Of a stretch of DNA of 64,000 nucleotides, positions 33,443-48,131 are shown one piece after another. Both the position numbers and the translations under genes were made by a program. Position 1 is the first letter of the stretch; each line of letters begins with the position of its first letter. The notes under the pieces were generated by a model. The model saw nothing but the letters and a program-made list of their open reading frames with translations, had not been told where the DNA came from and made no database searches. Source of the stretch: Mixia osmundae IAM 14324 (lineage: Eukaryota > Basidiomycota > Mixiomycetes > Mixiales > Mixiaceae); NCBI RefSeq assembly GCF_000708205.1, contig NW_014575563.1, positions 2,060,068-2,124,067 on the forward strand. Reading direction: 5' to 3'.

Positions 33443-35157
33443 CTATTTGGCACAGTAGGCTCCTATCTGGTCAAGCGCTTTGTGTAATCTGCGGCTCGCG
33501 GTCAGCGGGACATTTTCATATTGATCCATAGGCATACCTGGCGCCATATGCAACTGCATTTGCGAGGTCAGCGTGATATCAAGCGAAAGATCAGGGACGT
33601 ACATAGCTCATCCCTCAATTCGCTATAGAAGGCTTCACTCTGCATCGTGTCGTCGTTGGATGATCGAACGAGCTCGTTGATCTACGCGGAAGTCAGTACG
33701 AGGTGCCGTGAGATGCGGGTGGCACACCTCTGCCTCCTTGACGTTGACGGCCTTCTGAACAGATGCAGTCTCGAGATCTGCAGTCTGGCGATCTTTGAGA
33801 AGCCCCTCATAGGTCTGCTGCAGTGATGCCATTTGCTTGCGCATCTTGTTCCTGTTGTCTTCTGCAATCTTGCCTTGACGTTCGAGCTGCTCTCTCGTGC
33901 CGCCTATCCGCCGCTGCATTTGCGAGAGCCGCAGATTGAGCTCTTTGGAGCGTTCGTCGCCGCGTTCTTTGGCTTGCATGACAGCTTCCAGCGCAAGAGA
34001 AGCTTCTTCGGCCTCTTCTGCTTCTGTAGCCCACTCATCTGCCAGCTTGATGACGCTCGATAAGTCCTACGTAACGTGAGCACACTTCTTGACCCTTGAG
34101 TCAGAAGACGTACAGCCTCGTAGCGCTTGAGGGCGGCACAGCGGCCAAGGTGGTCACGCTTCTTGAGCTCGTAAGCAGTGATTTGTGCTTTCGTTTGCGC
34201 AAGAGAGGCAGTGAGATCTTTGAGCGTCCGCTTGACTCGCTTTGGCGACTGCACGATCCGTGTTCGGAGTCTCGTCGCTTCCGCTTGATGCTCTGCGACT
34301 AGCCGCATGACGCGTTGCTGTCTCACAATTCAGGATGGCCATCGACGGGCATGGTCAGATGCTCACCTGTGCCTCTTGGGTTTTGTCGCGTCGTTTCTTG
34401 TTCTCGCTGAGTTCGCCCTCTTTGGCTTTCGCCTGTACGCGTATCTCGTACAATTGCTTCTTCAGATCATTGTTGAGTGCCTCAAGCTCAGCTGCTTGGG
34501 CTCGCTGCTCGTCCAGTGCCGCTCTGGCATGCTCATCAGCAGTAGTGACCGCGAGAGCCAGAGGACGACGCACTCTCGGCGTGCAGCAGCAGCTTGCATG
34601 GCGGCTTTGCGCTTGATGAGATCTTGCTCGGTCCGCACAACATCCTCGGCTTGCTCTTCGAGCGCTGCCAGAACGTCGAGCTGCTCGGCTTCGAAGAGAT
34701 GGAAATTGATCAAGGCGCTCAGGATCTTGCGTACGCGCGTCGGTCGAGGATCCCTGATGTCGCGAAAGGTAAAGTCTTCGATACAGGCGAGCTTCATGAT
34801 CTGATCACTGCGCGTATAGACGTAAGCTCACTCCGGCAGCAAGACGGAGGAACGAACAGCGTCTCAAAGAGTGTGCCTTGATAGATTGCCTCCTTGAATA
34901 TCTCCTGTGCGAGCATGAATAAGCGCGATAACAAAGTCAAACTTCGGACTTGCCTGGTCATCCATGATATCTAGCTGAGCCTGGCTTGCAACGCTGATAT
35001 CCTCGAGATTGAGCTGAGTCTTCTCGCTCAGGAACCAGACATAGAGCGGGATCACTTTGGCCGTCGAGGGCTGATCGATCGCATCCGACGTGATCTGCAG
35101 GCCTATGCCTTGCATGGCCTGCACGAGGTCTGGCGTCGACAGCAGAGGGTATGTCAT
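33443..35157 (-). CDS. NUF2: Kinetochore protein Nuf2 (Ndc80 complex)
   Basis: Nine exons: 35157-34954, 34904-34854, 34800-34574, 34523-34367, 34317-34114, 34066-33728, 33681-33603, 33553-33538 and 33488-33443 (440 aa). The N-terminal calponin-homology fold starts MTYPLLSTPDLVQAM and includes MKLACIEDFTFRDI and ILSALINFHLFEAEQ. A long coiled coil contains the family motif IVQSPKRVKRTL. The protein links spindle microtubules to kinetochores. Intron 34953-34905 starts GCAAGT (GC-AG). Exon 8 is only 16 nt. A direct repeat at 33442-33470 covers the stop codon. Confidence 0.9.
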
Positions 35158-35359
35158 GATGGAATGACTGCTGCCGCCTGTCCGGCGCTGTTGATACTTT
35201 TTGACTTCGCGCTGACAGCAAAGTCGCGTTTCGCGAAATCACCGCAAGGGGCGTCAAGCAGCATCGCCAGCGCCAGAACACTGGCCAGCGGCGCTTCCGA
35301 ATCTCATCGGTCCAGTCTCTTATGCTGCACTAGCTCTGATCGTACGAGGAGAGGCAGAC

Positions 35360-38300
35360 ATGGCAGACAATGAAGGTGATCCCTTTGATCGGGACTTCGC
35401 TCCGGCGAGGGACGTGCCTGACGAGTCAAGCATCACTGCGCATCGGCCGCAACAGTCCGGGAACGGTTCTCCTGCGCGAGCCAGTCAGGCGTCAGGCAGC
35501 CAGTACGACGCTGGACTGTCATCCACGCCACGGCCAAGCAGCGCACTGATGAATTTCGGTAGCAACGCACGCAACAACCCACGCTCGACTGCAGGGGAGC
35601 AGCCTTCGCCTCGGCTGGATCACATCCCGCTCACCTCAGCAAGCACGCTCAACTCGCCTGCGCAGATGCAGACTTTCCTGCCTGTCGATCAGCCCAACGC
35701 GAGCATCGACGCATCGCCCAGATCAAGGGATTTCAATCAGACGTTCCTAGGGCGAGGCAGAGCGCCGTCAGGTGCCGGGGCTGCACAACGCTCCACTTCC
35801 GCACGACCATCTATCCTCCTCAATCCGAGTCAGGCCGGTCGCTCGCCCAATCTCGCCAATGTATCTCTCACGGCGCCCTCCTCTGCCACCATTGCACCAA
35901 ATCACGCAAGGAGCGCATCCTGGGCGCGCTCGACCATGTCTGATGCCGGTGCCAGCATCCTGAGCGATGACATCTCCAGCCCTGCAAGGACGGCGCAATT
36001 CGCAAATGCCTACGATCAGCCGAGAAGTGACAGCCGAACGCGATCTGGCACCACGGGACAGATCCCGTCAGGCAGGGCAAAGGGCAAGGCCGCCGTAGCA
36101 GGTCCTCCTGCTGCGCCACCTCTGTCCAGGCAAGCTTCTCAGGCACCGAAAGGTCGAGCTCGTGCAAAGTCCAGATCGCGCCGCAGGGGTTCTGATAGCG
36201 GCTCAGACGATGAGCAGCTGGAACCCACCCCGGACCGATCGCACAATGTCAGTGTCGGCGCACTCGGCATGGTCTCGAACACCGGCGAGCTCGAAGGAGA
36301 TGACGAGGTTCATCGTCGTGATCGAGGTGAGGAGCTGGTCAGAAAACGCATGCGAGAGCGCAAAAAGGAACGCAAAGTCAGCAGCTACCCTGATCTGGCT
36401 TCTTTTCTCTACTGATCGGTCCCATGACAGGAAGCGGAAAAGCGGGAGAAGAAGCGTCAAGACGAAGAGCAAAAGCAGGTGCAGAAGGCTGCAAACGCTC
36501 GTCCTCGAGCGATCTCACGGGGCATGTCAGAGCCCGGGCCGTCGTCTCAATGGCGCAGCGAGAGCATGCCACCCGGTCGGCCAAAGTCGACATTCAATCA
36601 GCAAGAAAGCCTGTCGACGGCTTCGCAAGGCACGATGGAAGACGATCGAGATAACGTCTCACCTCTGTCTGCTACCTTTCGGGGGCGCTGGCGAGATATA
36701 CAGGCTCTGTCAGCAGAAGCCTCTAGCTCTCGCGATGCTAGTGTAGCCAGCTGGCAAGGCAAGCTGACGGCAGATGATGCCGATCCAGAGACTCGGCCAG
36801 CTTCTTCCGTCACATTCAACGAAGCCGAAGCAGCCGCTCGGGATCGCAGTGTCACGCCTACCAGGCTTGCGCACGGCGCACGATCCTCCATTGGCCAAGA
36901 GTCAGCGAGCCGGCAAGCCGAAGCAAGGCCCATGAGCAGACATGAGACCACTTCCGCAGCTGTTCCTGCTGCGGGCAGCCAGGCTTCGTCCAGGCGACCC
37001 TCGGATGCGCATTCGTATGCTGGCACCACTGAGCGCTCTGCATCGGACAAGCCCCTTCAGAGTGACGACGAAGACATGGAAGCCGAGCCAGAACCGCTGG
37101 AAGACGACGATATCGACGAGGACGATGATGAGGACATTGACGACGCTGATGTTGAATACACCTTGAAAGATCGTCAAGACGCTATCAACATCGAGCATCC
37201 TTTCGGTCTGCCCATTTGGAAGCCAGCGCTCTACAAGAAGAGCCGCTCTGTACATCGCAATGCCGAGACCGCCTTACACGAAGCACCTTCGCTTCAAGCG
37301 GAGCGTCACCTGCTCGTCGGCAACATTCTTTGGACCATCTTATTTGGCTTTGTGCTGTTCCTCGTCTGTGCGATCGTCGGCAGTGTGCTCTTCATTGTGC
37401 CGTGGGGCGGCGCAAAGTACGCACGCGTCGTCTGGGAGCTGGCATCTTACCTCTTCTGGCCTTTCGGACGCTATGTGGAAGGACACGACGAGGATCAGTC
37501 AGGGGAGACTGATGAGGGCTCTTTGGACCGTTCGGCAACTGCGTCACCATCCAAGCCGCAGAGCACCGACACTTCGGTCGTGGGCACACGTCGCGACTCT
37601 GACGGTACCTTACAAGGCCTACCATCAAATGCGCCGGCCACGGCCGAGGACTCGCTGATCCGCCGATCGGGTAGTAGCGTCGTGGCCGCGCGTAAGCTGG
37701 CTTTCGCAGAGCCTTCTGATGAGCGCTCGCCTCTGGTTCGGCGGTGTGCTACGGATCCGGAACTGTCGTCGCATTCGTTACTAGAAGATGACCCCAAAGG
37801 CTCGCTTCCTTCCACCTCTTCGTCTCACTATGGCACTTTCTCGCCCAGTTCAGGCAAGCCGCGACCACGGCAAAAACCGACCATACGGGTCAGAGCGCTC
37901 GGTCGCCTGACTTACTGGGTCGCTTTCTGGCTCGTCATCGCGCCAGTCATGCTGGTCATCTGTGTGCTTTGTTGGGGCTTGGTCTTCACGATTCCAATGG
38001 CCAAGTTACTCTGGGTGCTGCTCTGTCATCTCGCTAAAGAACCTCTCTCACTGCATTTTCGCTCGCCCAAACCATTCGATCCTGAAGCCGTTACAGAGGG
38101 CGATGGTACGCTGAAATCGTATCGGCGCAAGTTCAGACCGGGACAACCTGCACCTATACATTCGCACAAGACTTATGCTGCCTCTAAAGCGGCGGGACGG
38201 CTGGACGGACCTGGCTCGACCATCTTGCTTTGCACATATCGCGCAATTGGTCTACAGTACTACAAGTACACCGTTGATGGTGTCAATATTATGTTCATCA

Positions 38301-40115
38301 ACCTACTGCCTTTCATCATTTTCGTAATCCTCGATGACTTCTTTCTCGAGCCATACGTCCATCGGCATCAGATCGGAGGCCTTATCGGCTTTGTGGCAGC
38401 ACAACCCACGATTTTTGTGCTCGCTCTGTTGAGCGTCATTCCGCTCTCTTACTTCATCGGCATGGCGGTCGCCTCGATCAGTGCACAATCATCGATTGGC
38501 ATGGGTGCCGTCATTAATGCGACCTTTGGCTCGATCATAGAAGTGATCCTCTACGGCATAGCTCTTACTCGAGGCAAAAGCGTGCTAGTGGAAGGTAGCA
38601 TCGTGGGCAGTCTGCTTGCTGGTGTACTGCTCATGCCAGGCGTGTCCATGATCGGTGGTGCGTTCAGGCGCAAGGAGCAGCGCTTCAACGCGCGATCAGC
38701 AGGCGTCACCAGCACTATGCTGATCATGGCTATCATCGGCGCGCTCACACCAACCATGTTCTACGAGGTCTACGGCACAGTATGTCATTCATAGCCCTTT
38801 TGATGCGAGATACTGACCACCTATGGCAGTTCGAGCTCACCTGTACCGGATGTCCCACAGATAGACAGGACAGTGAATCCTGGCAGTGCAAACGGTGCTC
38901 ATACGCCCATATCGATCCCGTCGACGACCCCTTCTACCAAGGCACTGTCAAACTTTTGTCATACTACTGCTCGGTCATCCTACTACTGTCTTATCTCATC
39001 GGTCTCTGGTTCTCTCTGCGCACACACGCTTCACAGATTTGGCAAAACGCACATGCTCTGCCACCTGCGGTTTTGCCGGCACGTCCGGATCATATACACG
39101 ATTCACAGCGATCTCACGCTACAGCAGTGTCCTCCGGCGCAGCCACGGGCGCCGATGTGTCGACAGTTCTATCACCAGGCAACGGGCACGCGGACGCAAA
39201 TCACTACAACAAGAAAAAGGCTGATCCGAGCAGCATCGAAGCCCTCCTGACTGATCCTGTCAGTTCATATCTTCCCGACAGTCTCAAAGCGCCAGAACTG
39301 CGCGAATCAGTCCAAGAGCTCATGCAGCGAGTTGGCGAGCGAGTGCGTCAGCTGCCACCGATTCACGAGGCTACCCGACTGGCGGCAGCGCATGATGCAG
39401 CAGCCGAAGAACCTGCTGGCCACGACGCACCAAATTGGAGCAGGGTCAAATCATACAGCGTCTTACTTGCATGCACCATCCTCTACGCTCTCATTGCAGG
39501 TAAGCTCCTCACCTGCTACCATCGTATCTGCTGACAGTCCCTGCAGAGGTCCTGGTGGGCGTTGTCGATGTCGTCCTCGAGGGGTCGGGCATACCGGAGA
39601 AGTTGCTCGGCGTGACGCTGTTTGCACTCGTACCCAATACAACTGAATTCATGAATGCCATCTCGTTCGCCATCAACGGCAACATTGCGCTCAGCATGGA
39701 GATTGGCAGTGCCTACGCGATTCAAGTCTGTCTACTTCAGATCCCAGCCATGGTAGCATTCACTGCGCTCTATAGCTCGCGACGAAGCACCATGATAGGT
39801 CACGCCTTCACGCTCGTCTTCCCCCGATGGGATGTCATCGCCATCATGTTGTGAGTCTCTCGACAAGACTGGCGCGACGCATGACTGACCTGTACACGCA
39901 GCTCCGTCTTCCTTTTGACGTATGTCTACATCGAAGCGCGAAGCAACTACTACCGAGGCTCGGTTCTGGTCCTGAGGTAAGTGTCCGCACGCTCAAATAA
40001 GTCCCAACTCATGCTCGTGCGTAGTTACCTTGTTCTCATGGGAGGTTTCGCGTTCGGTCCAGCCGGCGCCGACACAGAAGTCAATCCGCTGATGTTGATG
40101 AAGAATCTTCTTTAG
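35360..40115 (+). CDS. VNX1: Vnx1-like vacuolar monovalent cation/H+ antiporter (CaCA/CAX superfamily)
   Basis: Exons 35360-36376, 36431-38779, 38830-39499, 39547-39850, 39902-39976 and 40025-40115 give 1501 aa. About 650 residues of Ser/Pro-rich, then acidic, disordered sequence precede the membrane part. Transport motifs are duplicated as in CAX proteins: GMGAVINATFGSIIEVILYG in the first half and LVPNTTEFMNAISFAINGNI in the second. Between them lies a cytosolic loop that also contains CTGC...CKRC cysteines. Yeast Vnx1 exchanges Na+ and K+ for protons at the vacuole. The long N-terminus with many SP sites suggests phosphoregulation. Confidence 0.9.
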
Positions 40116-40236
40116 GGCAGCTTGTATATTGTACGACGACAGCATGCACACACTTGTGATCAACGAGTTTGCGTGCTATGCTACAACAGTCTGAGCTTAT
40201 TAATCGATGCGATGAGGACACGTATAAATAAGCAGT

Positions 40237-43200
40237 TTACTGACTCTTCACCGTGCTCATCGAGCCGCCAAAGCTTGACACAGTCGACGTGATGCTCGAG
40301 CCTGTATCCGTCTTAGGCATCTTGGGACCGAAGCTGCTAATGCGCTTCGACGGGCAACTGTCTTTGCGACCCTTTCGTGCTTGCGATGCTTCAAATTTCG
40401 AGCGCGAAAGAGCTTGGGCGTTGTCGAGCATCGTATAGATGAATGACAGCGCCTTGCGAGGACCATCCTCGGCATTGATCTCTGCCGCGACAGCGACTGC
40501 TTTCTATGAGGGAACGTGTCAGCGCCGCCAAAGAAGAGCATATATGTGCATACCTCTTTCATCGTGACGTCGCTGGTCGCAGTGACGAGAGCCTCTGCCA
40601 GCTCTCGAGAGGTCTCGAGCGAGTTGAGTTTCAGACCAACATGTAATTTCTGGACTCGGCTGGCCCAGAAGTGCTGGTCACCGAAGAAGGGGCGAATGAT
40701 TGTCGGTACGCCCGCTCTGAGCGAGGCTGCGGTCGAGCCCGAGCCGCCGTGATGCACTGCAGCATCGACCTGAGATCAATGGAAGGGTCAGCACTATACC
40801 TGATTGTAAGCAAGTATACTCACGTTTGGGAAAAGCCAGTCGTGAGGTACCTCGTCGATCATGTGCACGTTGTCAGGACAAGTCCACTTTTCGTCTGTAT
40901 CCGCGGAGCCACGCGCAGACCAGCCGGATATGAGGACACAACGAACGTCCGCGCGACTGACAGCCTCGAATATGTTCTTGCGCAGTCCTGCAGGATCTGG
41001 GATGACGATCGAGCCAAAACCGATGGATACGAGCTTCTTGCCGTCAGCTTTGGCCCGCTTGACAAAGGCATCTAATTCTGCGGGTGGCTCATACGCTTTG
41101 CCATCCTTTCCGGACGCCGACAAGAACCAGTAGCCTGACAGGCAGATGTAGTCGGACCAGTCAGTCGGCTTGGGTACGACTGCCGAGCTGAAATTATAGA
41201 TGAAAGGGATTTTGTTGGCTCTGATCTGAGCGAGATTCGTGCTTGCTAAGCCGAGAGTCTTGCGTCGCCATTTATTGATCATTCCAGATGACGCGCCCCA
41301 AATCAGACTGTCGAAGAGCTCGTAGGTGGCCAGATTGTAGATTGGACCTAAGTCGGATGGAGCGAATGCCTGCAAGACCATGAGCGACAGCAAAGGGATA
41401 ATGCCAGCTCACTTACTTGAGGATAGACACGCGTTGAAGTCCAAGGCATGGTGAATGCACGGAAGTAAGGGATCTGCAGCGCCTCCGCAATGTGACAGCC
41501 AGCAAAGGTCGAAGGCGACTCGATCAATACTTCGGCGTCTTGACAGGCCAGCCAAGCATCATTCAAGAGGTCAACGAACCATTGTTTGACTGCTCAATGG
41601 ATGTAAGCTTCGGGTATCAGCGTGGTAGGCAATGTACGTACATTTGCCCAGCGATTCGGTGAAAAAGCCAGGACTGAGCATTTTGTGCTCAACACTGAGC
41701 TTCATGAGGGCGGTAGCATCGCCGCCGACGTCTTTGTATGAGATGCCATGTCCTTCTACCCAGCCTCGATACTCTCCATGACTACAGATGGTGACTTCAT
41801 GACCGTCTTTTTGAAGTTGCTTAGCGAGCGAGATGTAGGGCTGTACATCGCCGCGGGAGCCAATAGTAAGACAGTGGAATCGCATCTTCCGGGGCGCATG
41901 AGGGACGTATTGGATCCCGTTAATGATCGGCATTTTCAGCTTCTCGAGCTGAGGCAGGCATTCGGGCGGCACATAGTTCTTGAACATCTGCTGCGACAAG
42001 GACGTCAAGGACACCTCTGTCTCGGCTTCCGTTGCTGTCGCAGGCGCGACAGTCTTGGCCGCAACGGTCTCGACAAGCTTGTGTGTGTCGTCAATGAACG
42101 CCTGGATCTGGTCCATTGCCGCATTCCGCTTTGCCTTGTCGATGAATTGAAAGCTGACGTCCGACGCGGCTGTGACAGAGATTGACAGAGCATACGAGTG
42201 CAGCATGAAGGCGCGAGATCGTTGTACGCTCTTGACCTCGTTGCGATGCAGGCGGATTCGTGTATTGGCGCCAGCGATGGCTGTACGAAAGAAGCAGATC
42301 CAGTCTTTGCTGATACACAGGCGACCCAATAGAGGAACAGTTCTGACGATTTCGCACCGAGTGATGAAGAGTGAGTCAGGATCGTCGAGGAGACCGAATT
42401 GCATGACAAAGGTGCGCGCTTCTTGCTTCTTCGTTTCCTGCTGCTCGCGCTCCATCTCTTTCATCTCGAGCTCGCAGCGCTGCATGTGTATGTCTGCCGG
42501 CGGCGCTCTAGGCAAACTCAATCCCATACGGTCTCGTTCTGTAGTGATCGTCTTGCCCAGCAAACCCTCGAACGTGTAGCAATAGTTGAGGAAGCCGAAT
42601 TTGATCTCGTCCAATCTCTGCTTCTTGTCATTGGGCCCGGTGACGTCCAATGTCATTGTGAGCTGTGTTGCATGTGTGAGCTGACGTTGTACAGACGTCC
42701 TGGCGATCCTTGCGAGGGGTACAGTAATCTTGACTCGGTCCGAATCGGTCTGCACACGAAAGACCGCCTTGGTAAGCGCCAGACGCCATTCTTCTGCGGC
42801 TTCGGGCGTGTCACACTCCATCACGCGCGTTGCGCCGGAGACCATCTTGACGGTGTAGGTATTTTGCGCCTGTCGTGGATCTGGAGCGATGACTTCGGCA
42901 ATCTGGGAGAGCCTGATCACGCCGAGGGGCTTGTGGAGCTTCGTCGCCGACGGATAATGCGCCGCGCTGTCCTCGTAGATCTCAAACCAGGCATGCCGCT
43001 TCGATTTGAATATACCGGGAATGTGCATAGTCAGAGGTCCCGCCTTGATGACCTGGCGAGGACCAGAAGGTCCGGCGCCGCCCGAGACAAGGGCAAAAAA
43101 GACGAGGCGCCGGTTGGTGATGTAAAACTTGCCTTTGACGACGACGGATCGCAGGAGAGCACATGTGCTATCGAATATGAGCTCCTCTGGTGGTTCCTTG

Positions 43201-43886
43201 ACGCCCGGCGTGATCTCATCAGGCCAAGGGCCAAAGTCCTTCACGATTGCTCTCAGCTTGGTCGCGTTGTCGACCTCGGCTTGCTCTGCCGACGGTTTGG
43301 GCGCTGCCGCTTGAGACTGAAGTGATGCCGTCTCTACGTACTCTTCTGCCTCCTCTGCTGCATAGTCCATTGATAGCAGCTCCTCGTTGTCAGCGAGCAA
43401 TGACATGCCCCGAATGGGATCGTTTGCTCGCCGTGTCTTGCCATCTGCTCGCTTATCGTGCTCGAGCTCGACGTCATGCTGGTCACCGTCGTCTGGCTTG
43501 AGTGACAGCTTGGCGACGGCATCTTCAGCTGGGGTCGTCGCGGTCGTGCTGACATCAGCATTCCGCTCCTCGTCCTCCTCGTCCTCTTCATCCTCTTCGT
43601 CCGAGAAGATGTCGCCGTGACCGTCACTCGACGTGGTAGGTGAGCTCAGAGCCGGCGTGCCTGTCGAAGCATCGGACAAGCTAGCGGCCCCGCTCGGTCT
43701 CGTGAGCTTGCGCTCGCTTTCGGAGGCATAGAGCTGATTCAGCAAGTCTATGAACGAGCTCGTGCCTTCATTGAGGACTGATGGGAGCGCCATGTGGATG
43801 CCGATGTCCTTGGCAGTGTGTGTCGGCTTCCCTGGGAGCTCGGAAGCAGCCGACATTCCGGCAAGGTGATAATTGTCGCTGCTCAT
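40237..43886 (-). CDS. ATG26: Sterol 3-beta-glucosyltransferase (Ugt51/Atg26)
   Basis: Five exons: 43886-41642, 41589-41417, 41369-40824, 40769-40554 and 40503-40237 (1148 aa). Order: an acidic low-complexity N-terminus (residues 80-120), a GRAM domain ([16 protein letters not shown]), a PH-like domain, a second GRAM domain ([13 protein letters not shown]) and a GT1 glycosyltransferase that starts [18 protein letters not shown] and carries the donor-binding [17 protein letters not shown]. It transfers glucose from UDP-glucose to ergosterol and is needed for pexophagy in some yeasts. A single frame reads from the upstream P5C dehydrogenase exon into this gene, but the two are separate. Confidence 0.94.
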
Positions 43887-44059
43887 CTCATTCGGCCGCG
43901 ACGTCCGAGGACATATCGGGAACGTGTCATCATTTATTGAATCGTCTAAATGAATTTTGCATCTGATTTGCGCTTCTACATGTTGCTGGGGTACAGGTAC
44001 TGCTCCGGACTGCTTGCTGACCATCAGCTCCCTGTGACCTCGACGTCGATGCCGTGCAC

Positions 44060-46148
<2,089 letters not shown>

Positions 46149-46239
46149 CTGAGAGGTGCCTGAGCTTGTGGCAAGGTCGCAAATTTATCTAACGCGACAA
46201 AGCGTGGGCCATTCTTTTTCGATATTCACTTTTCATTAG

Positions 46240-46461
46240 CATCAGGCACCACGCCCCGGGCCCCAGGAACGCGTCCACGCGGATAGATCACCGGCCAGTC
46301 TTGCCGCGCAGCAATACGCAGAACAAACGGGTGTTGGTCCCGAGGCAGTTGACGTGCTAAGGAAACGCGAGGATGCGCGTCAAGCGCTCAAGCCCGGAGT
46401 TGCGACTGAACCTACTTTGAACAACAAGCAGCAAGATATGACGGACGAATGGCGACGATGA
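46240..46461 (+). CDS. Partial small gene, terminal exon, start not found
   Basis: This 73-residue open stretch follows a TTAG acceptor and looks strongly coding: HADRSPASLAAQQYAEQ, GVGPEAVDVLRKRE and LKPGVATEP, ending NNKQQDMTDEWRR. No ATG in frame lies between the acceptor and the start of the P5C dehydrogenase gene, so the first exon must overlap or lie antisense to that gene's first exon, or the start codon is split. Its 3' end overlaps the tail of the minus-strand gene at 46380-47321. Hydrophilic, function unknown. Confidence 0.5.
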   Translation, partial: HQAPRPGPQERVHADRSPASLAAQQYAEQTGVGPEAVDVLRKREDARQALKPGVATEPTLNNKQQDMTDEWRR

Positions 46462-47321
46462 TGCGTATCTATGACTTTATCATTTGCTTTAATTTTGACC
46501 AGCGTGCGAGCAGCTGCAGAAATGGTCAGCACGGCCCCCACGAACATGGGCGTAGTCACCTTGCTCTTGAGCTTGCTGAGGATACTTTGCTTGGGCGAGG
46601 CATCCTTTTGGACATCCTTGGGTGCTTTGGCTGGCTCTGATCCGGGTGCAGGTGGGTCCGCTTGGGGAGGAGGAGCCTGATCGTCTGTAGCAGTTTCCTG
46701 CCCCTGTTGACCCGTGCCTGCAGTCGCGAATGCTTTTGCTAGCCGTCAAAGGATCAGAACGGTGCAATTGCGTCGTAAGTGTGGCTCACCCTCTTTCGAG
46801 TTCGGATCGTCCAGCGTGTTCTTGACTTGTCGATTGTCCTTTGCCAATTCGGCCTCTTGCTCTTTGCGTGATTTGTCAGTCTGTTTTGCAGTTGCTTCTA
46901 GGGATTGCTTGTCAGGCGCTCGTGTGACTCCCTCGAGTGGATGGGGTTGGTGATTCGCGAGACTCTTGTCGAGCTTGTCATCATCTGACCTGTCTGCTTC
47001 CGCGGCTGTGCCTGCAGATTGCTCAGTTGGCTCTTTAGTCTCCGTCGAAGCTGCTGTGGCGGCAGTAGGATCGTTTGACGTGGTTTGTTCAGTCGATGTG
47101 TCGTAGCCTGCCATTCCGTAGACGGCTTCGGTGACTTTATGAAGGATGCCGCCATTTTGCGCAGCGTCTACAAACATAAATAGAATCAGCACCTTGTTAT
47201 GATGCATCCATCCGCATAGCTTACCCCCGTCGGTGTCCGAGCTGCCAACGATCGCCTGCTGAATGCCCTGTAGCGACGGTAGGTAGCTCCCCAGGCCGCC
47301 AGAAGACTCGGATCCTGCCAT
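46380..47321 (-). CDS. Hypothetical acidic protein with C-terminal hydrophobic segment
   Basis: Exons 47321-47225, 47167-46790 and 46738-46380 give about 277 aa. It starts MAGSESSGGLGSYLPSLQ, has a long low-complexity middle rich in Thr, Ala, Glu, Asp and Lys, and near the C-terminus a hydrophobic stretch, PMFVGAVLTISAAARTLV, that could anchor it in a membrane. The last 40 residues after it overlap the plus-strand gene at 46240-46461 and may be mis-read. No family recognised. Confidence 0.55.
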
Positions 47322-48131
47322 GGCGACGCAAGATGGCTGCGTGACGTGGTGATGATAATGACAGAGAAGCGTGATTTGATATCATTGTCGATCGACAGAA
47401 GGAATAAAATTAAATTTAATAGTGCTCCGCCCGGAGAAGCAGAGACTGCTGGCAATTCCAAAGGCTTACTGGCAAGCGCACGCATCTTCCTGTCTCACCA
47501 TGTCTGAGCACCACCGATTGATAAAGTTTTCAGCAGATCGGTGTGCATTACAGCCGTATGCTCGTCCGGGCTTCAGCTTTGGCGCAGGCAATCGTGTTGG
47601 GTCTTACGGTGACCATAGTGTCGTATCCAGCTCCGATAGCACGTGGACTAGATCCGACTCACCATGCTGAAGCGAGCTAGTCGAGTAGACCAAGCTACGT
47701 TTGCGCGAAAGACGGCCTTGCAGGATCTGCCTATCGCGTCCTCCGAAATATTCACTGTCCGTTCAAATTGGCTGCTGATTTGTGGCATCAGCAATGCATA
47801 AGACTACAGATCATAGGGATAACTCGAATGTGCTGCTGTGGCATATCAGCGAGCCTGCTGCACGCGATTGCATATGTACAGGAGCCTGCCGATGACTGAA
47901 TTCGTGCGTCGTTGAAGCTAGTGCATCTAGCCGCCCGTATGGACCATACCTCGATGTCAACGAGGCTCATTCTTCATTGCAGGTTTGTGGACCTCGTTTT
48001 GCGCAGGGGTTATGCAAGGCGCGAAAGTTAGGAACGTTCGGCTTCCGCGCTAAAACGCGACAAATGTGCCTCGAACCTCGAAGCTCGAAGTTGTCACGCC
48101 CTTCGATGCCCTCGCGTGACCGCGTCCCGTG
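47322..48131. other. Intergenic region, no supported gene
   Basis: About 0.8 kb with only short open frames. A 46-codon frame starting at ATG 47667 has no family resemblance. It includes the divergent promoters of the 277-aa gene and the SPX-RING gene. Confidence 0.45.
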
